Assembly: GCF_003386795.1 (NCBI RefSeq)
Contig: NZ_QTUC01000001.1
Span: 1,364,001 to 1,428,000 of the forward strand
From: Thermasporomyces composti
Lineage (GTDB): Bacteria > Actinomycetota > Actinomycetes > Propionibacteriales > Actinopolymorphaceae
Direction of reading: 5' to 3'
DNA length: 64,000 bases
In this document: piece by piece, positions 36,651 through 45,929 of the stretch
How the letters are laid out: every line of letters begins with the position of its first letter
Numbering within the stretch: position 1 is the first letter of the stretch
Notes under the pieces: generated by a model
What the model was told of the DNA's origin: nothing
The model's input: only the letters and a program-made list of their open reading frames with translations
Databases searched by the model: none
Translations under genes and position numbers: made by a program

Positions 36651-38501
36651 GTGCCGGCGGAGTCCCAGGCAGCCAGCGATCCCATCCCCACGACCACGCC
36701 GACCGCGGGGGCCGCCAGCGAGCTTCCCCGGCCCGAGTACCCTCGCCCGCAGTTCGTTCGAGCGGACTGGTTGAACCTCAACGGCTACTGGCAGTTCGAG
36801 ATCGACCCGGGCGACTCGGGTCTCGAACGCGGCCTGCTCGACCGAGAGCTCAGCGGGCGAATCCTCGTGCCCTTCGCTCCCGAGTCCAGCCTGTCGGGCG
36901 TGGGCGAGGTCGACTGGCTCCACGCGGTCTGGTACCGACGCACGGTCCGCGTCCCGGAGGCGTGGGCCGGACGCACCGTGCTGCTGCACTTCCAAGCTGT
37001 CGACTACGACACCACGGTGTGGGTCAACGGCACCGAGGTGGCCCGTCACCGCGGTGGCTGGACGCCGTTCACCGCGAACCTCGGCGAGGTCGCGGGCCAG
37101 GAGATCACGATCGTGGTCCGCGCCCGCGACCCCAAGGGCGAGCCGATCGCTCGGGGCAAGCAGTCCGACCGCTACGGCAACTACGGGTGTCTCTACACCC
37201 GCACGACTGGCATCTGGCAGACGGTGTGGATGGAGCCGGTGCCGACGACCCACCTGCGCCGGCCCCGGATCACGCCGGACGTCGCCGGGGGCGCGTTCCA
37301 CCTCGAGCTCCCGCTCGCCGGGCCGCGCCGTGGCATCACCGCCCGCGCCCGGTTGACCGACGACGCGGGGGTCGTCTCGACCGCCAGCGTGCGCGCCGAC
37401 CTCGACTTCGCCGCCCGGCTCACCCTGCCCGTCCCGGAGGAGCGTCGCCGGCTCTGGTCGCCCGAGGATCCCTTCCTCTACGGCCTCGAGCTGGAGCTCG
37501 TCGCCGAGGACGGCACCGTGGTCGACAGCGCGACCAGCTACGCCGGCCTCCGGTCGGTCACCATCGACGGCCACGCGATCCTGCTCAACGGCCAGCCGGT
37601 GTTCCAGCGACTCGTGCTCGACCAGGGCTACTACCCGGACGGCATCCTGACCGCGCCCGACGACGCCGCGCTCGTCCGTGACATCGAGCTCGCCAAGGCC
37701 GCGGGCTTCAACGGCGCCCGCCTCCACCAGAAGGTGTTCGAGGAGCGCTTCCTCTACCACGCCGACCGGCTGGGCTACCTATGCTGGGGCGAGTTCGGCG
37801 ACTGGGGCTGCAACACCGGCAAGGACGGGGACAACCAGCAGCCGGGCGCCACCTACATCACCCAGTGGCTGGAAGCCGTCGAGCGGGACTACTCCCACCC
37901 CTCGATCATCGGGTGGTGCCCGCTCAACGAGACCTGGCAGCGTCTCCACGACCGGATCACCGTCCTGGACGACGTCACCCGCGGCATGTTCCTGGCGACC
38001 AAGGCCGCCGACCAGACCCGGCCGGTCCTCGACGCCTCCGGCTACTCCCACCGGGTGCGGGAGAGCGACGTCTACGACTCGCACAACTACGAGCAGGACC
38101 CCGAGAAGTTCGCGGCCGCGATGGCCGGCTTGGCCGAGGGCCGTCCCTTCACCAACTCCGGCGGGCCCGACCGCCCGTGGTCGGTGCCGTACGCCGGACA
38201 GCCCTACTTCTGCAGCGAGTTCGGTGGCATCTGGTGGAACCCCGACGCCCGAGAGGACGAGGACTCGTGGGGCTACGGCGAGCGTCCGCGCAGCCTGGAG
38301 GAGTTCTACCAGCGGTTCGAGGCGCTGGTCAGTGTCCTGCTCGATGACCCGAAGATGTTCGGCTACTGCTACACCCAGCTCACCGACGTCTACCAGGAGC
38401 AGAACGGCATCTACCGCTTCGACCGGAGCCAGAAGTTCGACCTCGAGCGGATTCGCGCCGCTCAGACCCGGCCGGCCGCGATCGAGAAGGCGGCGCGATG
38501 A
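36651..38501 (+). CDS. glycoside hydrolase family 2 enzyme
   Basis: 616 residues without a signal peptide, so cytoplasmic. Order: jelly-roll sugar-binding domain (~30-205; WLNLNGYWQFEID, VWYRRTVRVPEAW, YDTTVWVNGTEVARHRGGWTPF), immunoglobulin-like domain (~210-300) and a TIM barrel (~300-600). The acid/base Glu is in CPLNETW (E427) and the nucleophile Glu in YFCSEFGG (E523). It would hydrolyse a beta-linked galactoside, glucuronide or related sugar; the specificity is not evident. The GTG start has GAAGGAG upstream and a palindromic operator lies just before. The stop overlaps the next start (ATGA), coupling the two proteins. Confidence 0.92.
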   Translation: MPAESQAASDPIPTTTPTAGAASELPRPEYPRPQFVRADWLNLNGYWQFEIDPGDSGLERGLLDRELSGRILVPFAPESSLSGVGEVDWLHAVWYRRTVRVPEAWAGRTVLLHFQAVDYDTTVWVNGTEVARHRGGWTPFTANLGEVAGQEITIVVRARDPKGEPIARGKQSDRYGNYGCLYTRTTGIWQTVWMEPVPTTHLRRPRITPDVAGGAFHLELPLAGPRRGITARARLTDDAGVVSTASVRADLDFAARLTLPVPEERRRLWSPEDPFLYGLELELVAEDGTVVDSATSYAGLRSVTIDGHAILLNGQPVFQRLVLDQGYYPDGILTAPDDAALVRDIELAKAAGFNGARLHQKVFEERFLYHADRLGYLCWGEFGDWGCNTGKDGDNQQPGATYITQWLEAVERDYSHPSIIGWCPLNETWQRLHDRITVLDDVTRGMFLATKAADQTRPVLDASGYSHRVRESDVYDSHNYEQDPEKFAAAMAGLAEGRPFTNSGGPDRPWSVPYAGQPYFCSEFGGIWWNPDAREDEDSWGYGERPRSLEEFYQRFEALVSVLLDDPKMFGYCYTQLTDVYQEQNGIYRFDRSQKFDLERIRAAQTRPAAIEKAAR

Positions 38502-40264
38502 CGTCACCGGCAGGAACGGCGAGCGAGGCGAGTCCGCTCGCCTTCCTCGCCGCCGCGGTCGACAGCTACGCGCCGTACCTGCAGGAGTCCGGTGAGCTCC
38601 ACGACCCGGTGTTCGGTGAGCCGACGCAGTACGGCACCGCCTACCACGCCTACTGCAACGCGGTGCTCGCCACCGTCGGACCCGCCGAGCGACGGGCGTG
38701 GTACCTCGATCGCGCGCTCCGCGGGCTGGAGGCGGCGCTCGCGCACACCGGTGACCCGGACCTGCCCGCCGCCGCCTCCGGCTTCGACCGCGCCACCGGT
38801 GCGGTGAGCAGGGGGAACCACCGCGACTTCACCTGGCCGCCGATCCTCAAGTCCTACCGCCTGCTCAAGGCCGAGGGTCGGGCCGCGGCCTTGGCCGACC
38901 GCATCGCCGCCGTCGACATCGAGCGCTCCTTCCGGTCCCGGCCACCGTCGAACTGGGCGTCAGTGTGGCTGTCCGGTGAGTGGATCCGCATCCAGCAGCA
39001 GCTCTCGCCGTTCACCGTCGACGACGTCGACGCCTGGCTGGACGTCTTCTTCGAGGACCTGCTGCGCCCTGACGACGGGTTCTACTTCGAGCCGGGCAAG
39101 CCCAACTCCTACGACCTGTTCACCCGCTTCCACGTGGCCGACCTGCTACGCGAGGGGTACGACGGTCGGTGGCGGGAGACGCTCGAGCGCCTCATGGTCA
39201 CCGGACTCGAGCGCAGTCTCGCCGTCCAGATGTCCGACGGCTCGCTCGCGTCCGCCCACCGCAGCACCGGTCAGACGTGGACGGTGGGCGCTCAGGTGGC
39301 GTACTTCACCTACGCGGCGGAGTACTTCGGCCGCCGAGGGGACAGCGACCGGGCGAGCCGCGCCGCCGAGGCCGCGCGACGCGCGTTCGCGTCGCTGCGA
39401 CGCTGGCGACGCTCCGGTGACGTGTTCAGCCCGGTCGAGAACGTGCTGCCGCCGGGATATCGGGTGGGCTACGAGCGCTACACCGCCGACGCCCACTACG
39501 GCAACCTCGCGCTGGCCTTTCTCGCCTCGGCGATCCTGGCCGGCTTCACCGACGCGGGTAGGGTCCCCGCGGAACGGTCCCCAACCGTGCGGGTCGAGGG
39601 AGCTCCCACGTTCCGCGGCGTCGCCCACGCCGGTCGCTACAGCATCGCGGTCAACGCCGACCCCGCACCCCAGTACGACGGCTTCGGCATCACGGACCTG
39701 ACCGTCGGCCCGGATCGCTACCTGCAGTTCGCGTCGAGCGTCCGGCACGTCGAGTCCGGCCGGTTCTTCAACCTCGGCACCGCGCTGCGCTCCACGCCAG
39801 GGCGAAGCCCTCTCGATGTCCTCGCCCAGCGGACGTTCACCCTCCGCGAGCCGTTGACGCCGCTGGAGGGTGACGGCTCTCGCGGCCTCCGGCTGCGTGC
39901 CCACACCGCCGGGGGAGCCGACGGCTCGACCCCCGAGCTGGACTACGAGCTCGCGGTCACCGTCGAGCCCACCGGCGTCCACGTGGAGGAGGCGACGCCC
40001 GGCCACACCACGTACCGCACCCTCCTCGTCCCCTACCCGCGCGACGTCGGCACCGGAGTCATCACCCAGGTGCAGGGGACCCGCGACGGCATCCGGCTCC
40101 TCCACGGCGGCGAAGAGGTCGACGTGACGGTCGACGCCGAGATCGAGGCGATCACCTCACTGCCGTACGGCTACGAGAATCGTCGCGGCCTGTGCGGCCT
40201 GGTCCGGATCGACCTGCGCGAGCCCGCCGACCGGGTGCGGTTCCGGCTGGCCGTCGTCCGTTGA
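38498..40264 (+). CDS. unrecognised protein, probable carbohydrate-active enzyme
   Basis: 588 residues, no signal peptide. Residues ~1-360 look like an all-helical alpha/alpha toroid with many aromatic and acidic positions (WPPILKSYRLLKAEGR, RPPSNWASVWLSGEWIRIQQQ, FYFEPGKPNSYDLFTRFHVADLL, YRVGYERYTADAHYGNLALAFLASAI). Residues ~370-588 look beta-rich (FRGVAHAGRYSIAVNADP, DLTVGPDRYLQFASSVRHV), a layout shared with heparinase-like lyases and several glycosidase families. I cannot name a family. Conserved-looking Tyr, His and Asp/Glu residues in YERYTADAHYGN and KPNSYD could be catalytic. Its ATGA overlap with the GH2 gene argues that both act on the same oligosaccharide. Confidence 0.75.
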   Translation: MTSPAGTASEASPLAFLAAAVDSYAPYLQESGELHDPVFGEPTQYGTAYHAYCNAVLATVGPAERRAWYLDRALRGLEAALAHTGDPDLPAAASGFDRATGAVSRGNHRDFTWPPILKSYRLLKAEGRAAALADRIAAVDIERSFRSRPPSNWASVWLSGEWIRIQQQLSPFTVDDVDAWLDVFFEDLLRPDDGFYFEPGKPNSYDLFTRFHVADLLREGYDGRWRETLERLMVTGLERSLAVQMSDGSLASAHRSTGQTWTVGAQVAYFTYAAEYFGRRGDSDRASRAAEAARRAFASLRRWRRSGDVFSPVENVLPPGYRVGYERYTADAHYGNLALAFLASAILAGFTDAGRVPAERSPTVRVEGAPTFRGVAHAGRYSIAVNADPAPQYDGFGITDLTVGPDRYLQFASSVRHVESGRFFNLGTALRSTPGRSPLDVLAQRTFTLREPLTPLEGDGSRGLRLRAHTAGGADGSTPELDYELAVTVEPTGVHVEEATPGHTTYRTLLVPYPRDVGTGVITQVQGTRDGIRLLHGGEEVDVTVDAEIEAITSLPYGYENRRGLCGLVRIDLREPADRVRFRLAVVR

Positions 40265-40290
40265 TCCGCCACGCTGATCGACCACGCGCG

Positions 40291-40320
40291 TGGGGGCGCA
40301 CCGGAGGCGGTGCGCCCCCA
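40291..40320. terminator. bidirectional hairpin terminator
   Basis: Perfect 13-bp arms TGGGGGCGCACCG (40291-40303) and CGGTGCGCCCCCA (40308-40320) with a four-base loop, between two convergent genes (stops at 40264 and 40341). Confidence 0.85.
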
Positions 40321-40340
40321 TCCGGCCAGGACGACGAGCG

Positions 40341-42359
40341 TCAGTCCCGCAGGTCGAGCCAGCGGACCTGCTCGGGTGTCAGCTCCACCCGCAGGGCCTC
40401 GAACGAGCTCCGGGTCTCGGCGAGCGTCCGCGGACCGATGATCGGGAACGTCGGGAAGTCCTGGTGCAGCACGTACGCCAGGGCGATCGCCGTCGGCGCG
40501 ACGTTCCACTGAGCGGCGAGCTCCCGCGCCCGGGCGAGCCGTTCGAAGTTGTCGTCGCTGTACCAGCAGCGGACCAGCTCCGGGTCGGAGCGGTCGTCGG
40601 GAGCGGCCCGCCCGGTGAAGAAGCCGCGCGCCTGGCTCGACCACGGGATGAGCGCGAGCTGGTTCTTCTCCAGCCACTGCCGCGACTCGTCGTCCGACGA
40701 CGCCAGGCAGCCCGGCCACGGCACGTCGAGCGCTCGCGCCAAGCTGAAGTTGTTGCTCACCGCGACGAACGGCGCCTTGCCGGCACGCTCGGCGTAGGCG
40801 TTGGCCTCGGCGATCCGAGCCAGGGTCCAGTTCGAGCCGCCGTAAGCGCGGATTCGGCCGGCTCGCAGGTGCTCGTCCAGCACGTCGACGAACTCCGACA
40901 CCGGGATGCTGGGGTTGTCGCGGTGCATGAAGTAGATGTCGACGTAGTCGGTCTGCAGCCGCTCCAAGCTCTCGTACAGCTGGCGGGTGATCGACTCCGG
41001 GTCGCAGTGGGGCGTGTGGGCACCCTTGCCGATGATGACGACCTCCGAGCGCAACCCGCGGTTGCGGATCCACTGGCCGAGGACCCGCTCACACAACCCG
41101 CCGCCGTAGATGTACGCCGTGTCGAACGCCGTGCCGCCCCGCTCCACGAAGTCGTCGAACATGACCGACGCGTGCGCCAGCGTCGTCTGGTTGTCCACGC
41201 CCATGACCAGGCGCGAGACGGGTTTGCCCACACCGGGCACCTCGCCGTACCGCATCCGGTGGTCGGCGCGCCGCCGCAGCGGACGACGGTGCACGATGGG
41301 TCGGTTGGCATCGATCCGCTCGTCGGGGTACGTCAATCCGATCGCGGCCCGCCAGCGGTCCAGCACCGCCATCGTGCCCAGCGTGTCGTCCCAACTCATC
41401 GCCGGTGCTTGACGCGCATCGAGATGGGCGGCGACAGTGTCGGCCTCCGCCGCGTACAGCGGGGTCGGCTCGACGTCGATCCGCTCGACATCCTCACCCA
41501 GCCGGTAGACCTCGATGCCGCACGGGCTGCCGTCGCGTCCGGGTAGCCACGGGTTCGGCACCACCAGGTAGCCCTCGCTGCCCACGACCCGGACGACGTT
41601 CTCCGCGGTCTGTCGCACACCGGTGACCACGTGCGCGGAGATGTCCCCCGGGAACACCAAGGTGGCCGCCGCCCACTCGTCGACGCCGGTCTCCCCGACC
41701 CGACCTCGCGCCGTGATCGACACCGGTTCGGCGAACGGCTTCCCCACCGCGACGCCAGCGAGCAGCCGCGCCATCGTCACCGGGTACCCGCCGACGTCCA
41801 GGATCCCTCCGCCGGCCAGCTCCGGCTCCCACAGCCGCCCGCCCGGCGTCGGCCGGGAGTGGAACGCGAAGGAGGCCTCGATGTGGTGGACCTCGCCGAT
41901 CACGCCCTCTCGAATGAGCTCCACCAGCTTCGCCGTCTGCGGAACGCAGCGGTACATGTACGCCTCCATGAGGAAGACGTCATGCTCGCGCGCCGCCTCG
42001 ATGACCGCCATCGCCTCGGCGTGATTGACGGTCAACGGCTTCTCGCACAGGACATGCTTGCCCGCCTCGGCGGCCCGGATCGCCCACTCCGCGTGCATCG
42101 GATGCGGGGTGGCGACGTAGACCGCGTCCACCTCGGGATCGGCCAACAGCTCCGCATAGCTGCCGTAACCGCGAGCGGCGCCATACTCCGCGGCGAACTC
42201 CCGCGCCTTCGCCTCGTCGCGACTTCCCACGGCGACGAGGACGCCTGTCCTCGACGCCGGGAGGTCGGCCGCGAACCTGCGCGCGATGCCGCCGGGTCCG
42301 AGGATGCCCCAGCGGAGTCGTCGAGCGTTCTGCTCCATGTCCTGTCCGTCCTGTCCCAT
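40341..42359 (-). CDS. Gfo/Idh/MocA - aldo/keto reductase fusion protein
   Basis: About 672 residues joining two oxidoreductase folds. Residues ~10-340: a Gfo/Idh/MocA enzyme with WGILGPGGIARRFAADL, CEKPLTVN and a GGGILDVGGYPVTMARLL substrate helix. Residues ~360-672: an aldo/keto reductase barrel with FDTAYIYGGGLCERVLG (catalytic Asp/Tyr), VVIIGKGAH (Lys), DYVDIYFMHRDNP (His), AYGGSNW and the NADP-binding C-terminal PIIGPRTLAETRSS. A protein that both oxidises and reduces sugars could epimerise them or recycle its cofactor. ATG 42359 follows AAAGG; ATG 42338 is an alternative. It is convergent with the GH2 pair and divergent from the sugar importer. Confidence 0.88.
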   Translation of the reverse strand: MGQDGQDMEQNARRLRWGILGPGGIARRFAADLPASRTGVLVAVGSRDEAKAREFAAEYGAARGYGSYAELLADPEVDAVYVATPHPMHAEWAIRAAEAGKHVLCEKPLTVNHAEAMAVIEAAREHDVFLMEAYMYRCVPQTAKLVELIREGVIGEVHHIEASFAFHSRPTPGGRLWEPELAGGGILDVGGYPVTMARLLAGVAVGKPFAEPVSITARGRVGETGVDEWAAATLVFPGDISAHVVTGVRQTAENVVRVVGSEGYLVVPNPWLPGRDGSPCGIEVYRLGEDVERIDVEPTPLYAAEADTVAAHLDARQAPAMSWDDTLGTMAVLDRWRAAIGLTYPDERIDANRPIVHRRPLRRRADHRMRYGEVPGVGKPVSRLVMGVDNQTTLAHASVMFDDFVERGGTAFDTAYIYGGGLCERVLGQWIRNRGLRSEVVIIGKGAHTPHCDPESITRQLYESLERLQTDYVDIYFMHRDNPSIPVSEFVDVLDEHLRAGRIRAYGGSNWTLARIAEANAYAERAGKAPFVAVSNNFSLARALDVPWPGCLASSDDESRQWLEKNQLALIPWSSQARGFFTGRAAPDDRSDPELVRCWYSDDNFERLARARELAAQWNVAPTAIALAYVLHQDFPTFPIIGPRTLAETRSSFEALRVELTPEQVRWLDLRD

Positions 42360-42532
42360 GCCTCCAAGCCTTTCAGGCCGGCCGTCAGGGACCGTCACCC
42401 GATCCGCTACCGGCCGCGCCGATGGCCGAAGCCGGACAGCGTCGGACGGGACTCCGCTCACCGCTCGCCTCGCCCGTTCGCGCCGTGTTGCCGGGAGCGG
42501 TCCCCGGTGTGATCAGGTCTTGCCAGATCACG

Positions 42533-42551
42533 TTGACAGTGCCATTGTCAA
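42533..42551. promoter_or_regulatory. TTGACA-N7-TGTCAA palindrome upstream of the importer
   Basis: Perfect 6-bp inverted repeats with a 7-base spacer, 53 bases before the importer start. The left arm is also a consensus -35 hexamer, with CATTAA 19 bases downstream as a weak -10, so a repressor here would block polymerase. It lies in the 244-base gap between the fusion gene and the importer. Confidence 0.5.
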
Positions 42552-42603
42552 GTCCCCCATTAAGGTCCGGCGCGAATGCGTCAGTCCGACTGCAGGGAGG
42601 TCG

Positions 42604-44013
42604 GTGGCCTTGTCGAGAACACCGAAAAGACTGGCCATGACCCGCCGACGCGCTTTAACGACCATGGGCGGACTCGGACTCGGCGTCCTGGGCCTGGCGA
42701 CCGGAGGCTGCACCATCACCAAGGGAACGCCGCCCATTTCCAATGTCGGCCTCGACAAGAAGCCGGCGCCGGGCCGAAAGACCACCATCACGGTCTACAG
42801 CGTGTGGGGCAGCACGGTCGGCGAGGGGATGGTCAAGCTCGCCCAGCGGTTCGAGGAAAGCCAACCGGACATTGGCGTTCGTGTCGTCTACGCGCCAGCC
42901 GGCATCGGCGGTGGTGCCGTTCAGCAGAAGCTGTTCACCGCGATCGCGGGCAACAACCCACCCGACGTCGCCCAGCTCGTCCCGTCCCAAGGACCGCAAT
43001 GGGCCGAGCTGGGAATCATGACAGACCTGACCGACCGTTACCGCGAGGCGGGTCTTGGACCAGACGACTTCTTCCCACCGGTCTGGGACAGCATCACCTA
43101 CAAGGACCGCATCTGGCAGGTGCAGTGGGACGCCGACCCGAACTTTCCGTTCTTCTGGAACAAGGATCTCTTCGAGGAGTCCGGCCTCGACCCTGAGCGA
43201 CCGCCGCAGACCATCGAGGAGGTCGACGAGTACTCCGCCAAGATTCTGCGGAAATCGGGCGCGAACGTCACCAAGATCGGCATGATCCCGTGGGACACAT
43301 ACGGGGCTTCCAACTCGCTCTTCACCTGGGGGTTCGCGCATGGCGGCACCTTCTACGACCCCGAGAAGGAGGAGGTCACCCCGGATAACGAGTACGTCGT
43401 CAAAGCGCTGGAATGGATCGCTCGGTACGCCAAGTCGGTCGGCGGCGCAGACCGGGTGACGGTCACCCCACCGGGGCTGCAGATCCATCCCTTCGGCACC
43501 GGCAACATCGGTATGGCGCCGCTGGTGGCGCCCAACTATCGGGACGTCAAGGTGAACGTCCCCGACATGAACATCGGGGCCGCTCTCCTGCCGTTCCAGG
43601 CGCCCGGAGCAGACCGGCCAGGCGCTGGAGCCTGGATCGGCGGCTGGAGCATGTTCATCCCGAAGGGGGCTCGCCATCCCGACGAGGCGTGGGAGTTCCT
43701 GCGCTGGGTCGGCGCGACCGACGAGGGCACCCGCGCACAGTGGGAGACCGTCGGCTTCCCGCCCGGCTACACGAAGGCGTCGGTGCTGGAGGAGATCAAG
43801 AACGACCCGCTCATGGGCCCGTTCTACGACGTTCTCACGACGGCGCGGAACATCCGCCCGCCCATCCCGGTCGCCGACTTCTACTTCACCCAGCTCGATG
43901 AGAACGTCAGCAAGGCGGTGCTCGGGCTCGTCACTCCGCTGGAGGCGATGCGAACCGTCAAGGAGAACGTCATGGCCGAGTGGGACAGGTTCCGGAAGGC
44001 GGTCAAGGCATGA
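42604..44013 (+). CDS. sugar ABC transporter substrate-binding lipoprotein (family 1)
   Basis: 469 residues from GTG 42604, preceded by GGGAGG (three bases away); ATG 42637 is an alternative without a ribosome binding site. The signal region TRRRALTTMGGLGLGVLGLATGGC has a Tat-like Arg cluster and a probable lipid-anchored C36. The mature part has the family-1 layout: ITVYSVWGSTVGEGMVKLAQRFEESQPDI, then PDVAQLVPSQGPQWAELG, FFWNKDLFEESGL and GGWSMFIPKGARHPDEAWEFLRW. It captures an oligosaccharide outside the cell for the two permeases encoded next, with coupled ATGA translation. Ligand unknown; neighbours point to a plant-derived glycoside. Confidence 0.92.
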   Translation: MALSRTPKRLAMTRRRALTTMGGLGLGVLGLATGGCTITKGTPPISNVGLDKKPAPGRKTTITVYSVWGSTVGEGMVKLAQRFEESQPDIGVRVVYAPAGIGGGAVQQKLFTAIAGNNPPDVAQLVPSQGPQWAELGIMTDLTDRYREAGLGPDDFFPPVWDSITYKDRIWQVQWDADPNFPFFWNKDLFEESGLDPERPPQTIEEVDEYSAKILRKSGANVTKIGMIPWDTYGASNSLFTWGFAHGGTFYDPEKEEVTPDNEYVVKALEWIARYAKSVGGADRVTVTPPGLQIHPFGTGNIGMAPLVAPNYRDVKVNVPDMNIGAALLPFQAPGADRPGAGAWIGGWSMFIPKGARHPDEAWEFLRWVGATDEGTRAQWETVGFPPGYTKASVLEEIKNDPLMGPFYDVLTTARNIRPPIPVADFYFTQLDENVSKAVLGLVTPLEAMRTVKENVMAEWDRFRKAVKA

Positions 44014-44978
44014 CGACGACCTCGATGACCCCTCCTCGCCCCGCGGCCGTGGGAGCGCGCAAGCGCCGCGTCCTGGCGTCCGTGCTCGGGGAAACGCCCC
44101 GAGAGCGCCGCAACTTCCTCTGGGGTCTGCTGTTCACGTCGCCGGCGATCATCGGGTTGGCGTGGTTCACCGCGTACCCGGTGTTCATGTCGATCTACTA
44201 CAGCTTCACCTCCGCCACCATGGTCAATCCGCCCGACTTCATCGGGCTGGACAACTACGCCGTCCTCATGTCCGACAGCACGTGGTGGAGGTCGCTCGCC
44301 AACACCGTCTACTACATCGTGGTGAGCGTGCCATTGGGCATCGCGGTGGCGCTCTTCCTCGCCATCCTGCTCAACCTCAAGGTTCGCGGGCAGTCCATCT
44401 ACCGCGTGATCTTCTACTTGCCCGCGATCGTTCCGGTCGTCGCCTCAGCCGTCGTCTGGCTGTACGTGTTCAACCCGCAGTACGGCGTTCTCAACACCGT
44501 GCTCGGCTGGTTCGGCATCACCGGGCCTGGCTGGCTGGCCAGTCCTGACTTTGCGATGCCGGCCCTCATCATCTTCAGCACGTGGGGCGCGGGGAACCTC
44601 ATGATCATTCTGCTGGCCGGTCTGCAGGACGTGCCGCAGGACCTCCAAGACCAAGCCATGGTCGACGGCGCGGGACGGTTCCGACGGTTCTGGCACGTGA
44701 CCATCCCCTTCCTCAGCCCGCACCTGCTCTTCGCCTTGGTGACCGGGCTCATCGCCGGCTTCCAGTTCTTCACACCGGTGTTCGTGCTGACGAACGGCAC
44801 CGGTGGACCAGCCGGTAGCACCCTCGTCTCCGGGCTGTACCTGTACCAGAACGCTTTCCAGTTCTTCAAAGTCGGCTACGCGTCCGCCATTGCGTGGGTG
44901 CTCTTCATCATCGTCGCTCTGGCGACCGCTCTGGTCTTCCGGTTGGTCGGCCGGCGTGTCTACTACGGAGGAGCTTAG
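44010..44978 (+). CDS. sugar ABC transporter permease (MalF type)
   Basis: 322 residues with six predicted membrane helices, from FLWGLLFTSPAIIGLAWF to the C-terminal IAWVLFIIVALATALVFRLVG. The ATPase-contacting EAA loop is DQAMVDGAGRFRRFWHVTIPFLSP. The N-terminal TSPAIIGL...AYPVFMSIYYSFT is typical of carbohydrate permeases of this class. Its ATG overlaps the binding-protein stop. No ATPase gene is adjacent; actinomycetes commonly share one MsiK-type ATPase among many sugar importers. Confidence 0.93.
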   Translation: MTTTSMTPPRPAAVGARKRRVLASVLGETPRERRNFLWGLLFTSPAIIGLAWFTAYPVFMSIYYSFTSATMVNPPDFIGLDNYAVLMSDSTWWRSLANTVYYIVVSVPLGIAVALFLAILLNLKVRGQSIYRVIFYLPAIVPVVASAVVWLYVFNPQYGVLNTVLGWFGITGPGWLASPDFAMPALIIFSTWGAGNLMIILLAGLQDVPQDLQDQAMVDGAGRFRRFWHVTIPFLSPHLLFALVTGLIAGFQFFTPVFVLTNGTGGPAGSTLVSGLYLYQNAFQFFKVGYASAIAWVLFIIVALATALVFRLVGRRVYYGGA

Positions 44979-44990
44979 GAGGCAGGTCCT

Positions 44991-45875
44991 ATGGCCGTGG
45001 CACACCGGACTGCACACGCTCTCCCCGCCCGGCGGCGTCCCGAGGGCGTCTGGCAGAAGCTGGTCGAGCGCATCGTCAGCCACACCGTCCTCATCACCTT
45101 CAGCGTGATCTTCATGATCCCGTTTTTCTGGATGGTGTCGGGCTCGCTCAAGACCGGCCAGGACCTGAACGCCTTCCCCGTCGTGTGGTTTCCCAAGACG
45201 CTCACCCTGGAGAACTACATCGCCGGGCTGCAGGTGTTCCCGTTCGTGCGATACCTGTTCAACACGCTCGTGATCTGCGTGTTCTCCATGATTGGTGCGG
45301 TCCTGTCGAGCTCCTTCGTTGCCTACGGGCTCGCCCGCATCGAGTGGCGATGGCGGACACCGCTGTTCGTCGTGATCCTCAGCACCATGATGGTGCCGTT
45401 CTACGTGACGATGGTGCCGCTGTTCACCATGTTCCGGGCGATGGGCTGGACGAACACCTACCTTCCGCTCATCGTCCCGCACTTCTTCGGGGTTCCGTTC
45501 TTCATCTTCCTGCTGCGGCAGTTCTTCTTGAGCATTCCACGAGAACTGTCGGAGTCGGCCCGCGTGGACGGCGCGAACGAGCTCGTCATCTACTGGCGAA
45601 TCATCCTGCCACTGGCGAAGCCGGCGTTGGCGGCCGTCGCGCTGTTCCAGTTCCTGACGTCGTGGAACGACCTGCTCGGTCCGCTCATCTACTTGAGCGA
45701 CGCCGACCACTACACCCTGTCGCTCGGTCTGACCTTCTTCCGCGCCGAGTACAGCTCGCAGTTCGGTCCCCTCATGGCCGCCAGCACCGTGGTCGTGCTG
45801 CCCGTCATCGTGGTCTTCTTCTTCGCTCAGCGCACGTTCATCCAGGGGATCACCTTGACGGGCATGAAGGGCTGA
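44991..45875 (+). CDS. sugar ABC transporter permease (MalG type)
   Basis: 294 residues and six predicted membrane helices. IFMIPFFWMVSGSLKTGQDLNAFP opens the protein as usual for MalG homologues. The EAA loop is ESARVDGANELVIYWRIILPLAKPALA, and the end is FFFAQRTFIQGITLTGMKG, the typical carboxy terminus of this class. ATG at 44991 lies 12 bases after the first permease with AGGAGGCAGG upstream. It closes the importer operon, with a strong hairpin 23 bases past the stop. Confidence 0.94.
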   Translation: MAVAHRTAHALPARRRPEGVWQKLVERIVSHTVLITFSVIFMIPFFWMVSGSLKTGQDLNAFPVVWFPKTLTLENYIAGLQVFPFVRYLFNTLVICVFSMIGAVLSSSFVAYGLARIEWRWRTPLFVVILSTMMVPFYVTMVPLFTMFRAMGWTNTYLPLIVPHFFGVPFFIFLLRQFFLSIPRELSESARVDGANELVIYWRIILPLAKPALAAVALFQFLTSWNDLLGPLIYLSDADHYTLSLGLTFFRAEYSSQFGPLMAASTVVVLPVIVVFFFAQRTFIQGITLTGMKG

Positions 45876-45897
45876 ACCTTCGCTGGAGGTCTTCTGT

Positions 45898-45929
45898 GGG
45901 AGCGCCGAGCATCCGGGCTCGGCGCTCCC
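45898..45929 (+). terminator. hairpin terminator of the importer operon
   Basis: Perfect 13-bp arms GGGAGCGCCGAGC (45898-45910) and GCTCGGCGCTCCC (45917-45929) with a six-base loop, directly after the permease gene. No T-run. Confidence 0.85.
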
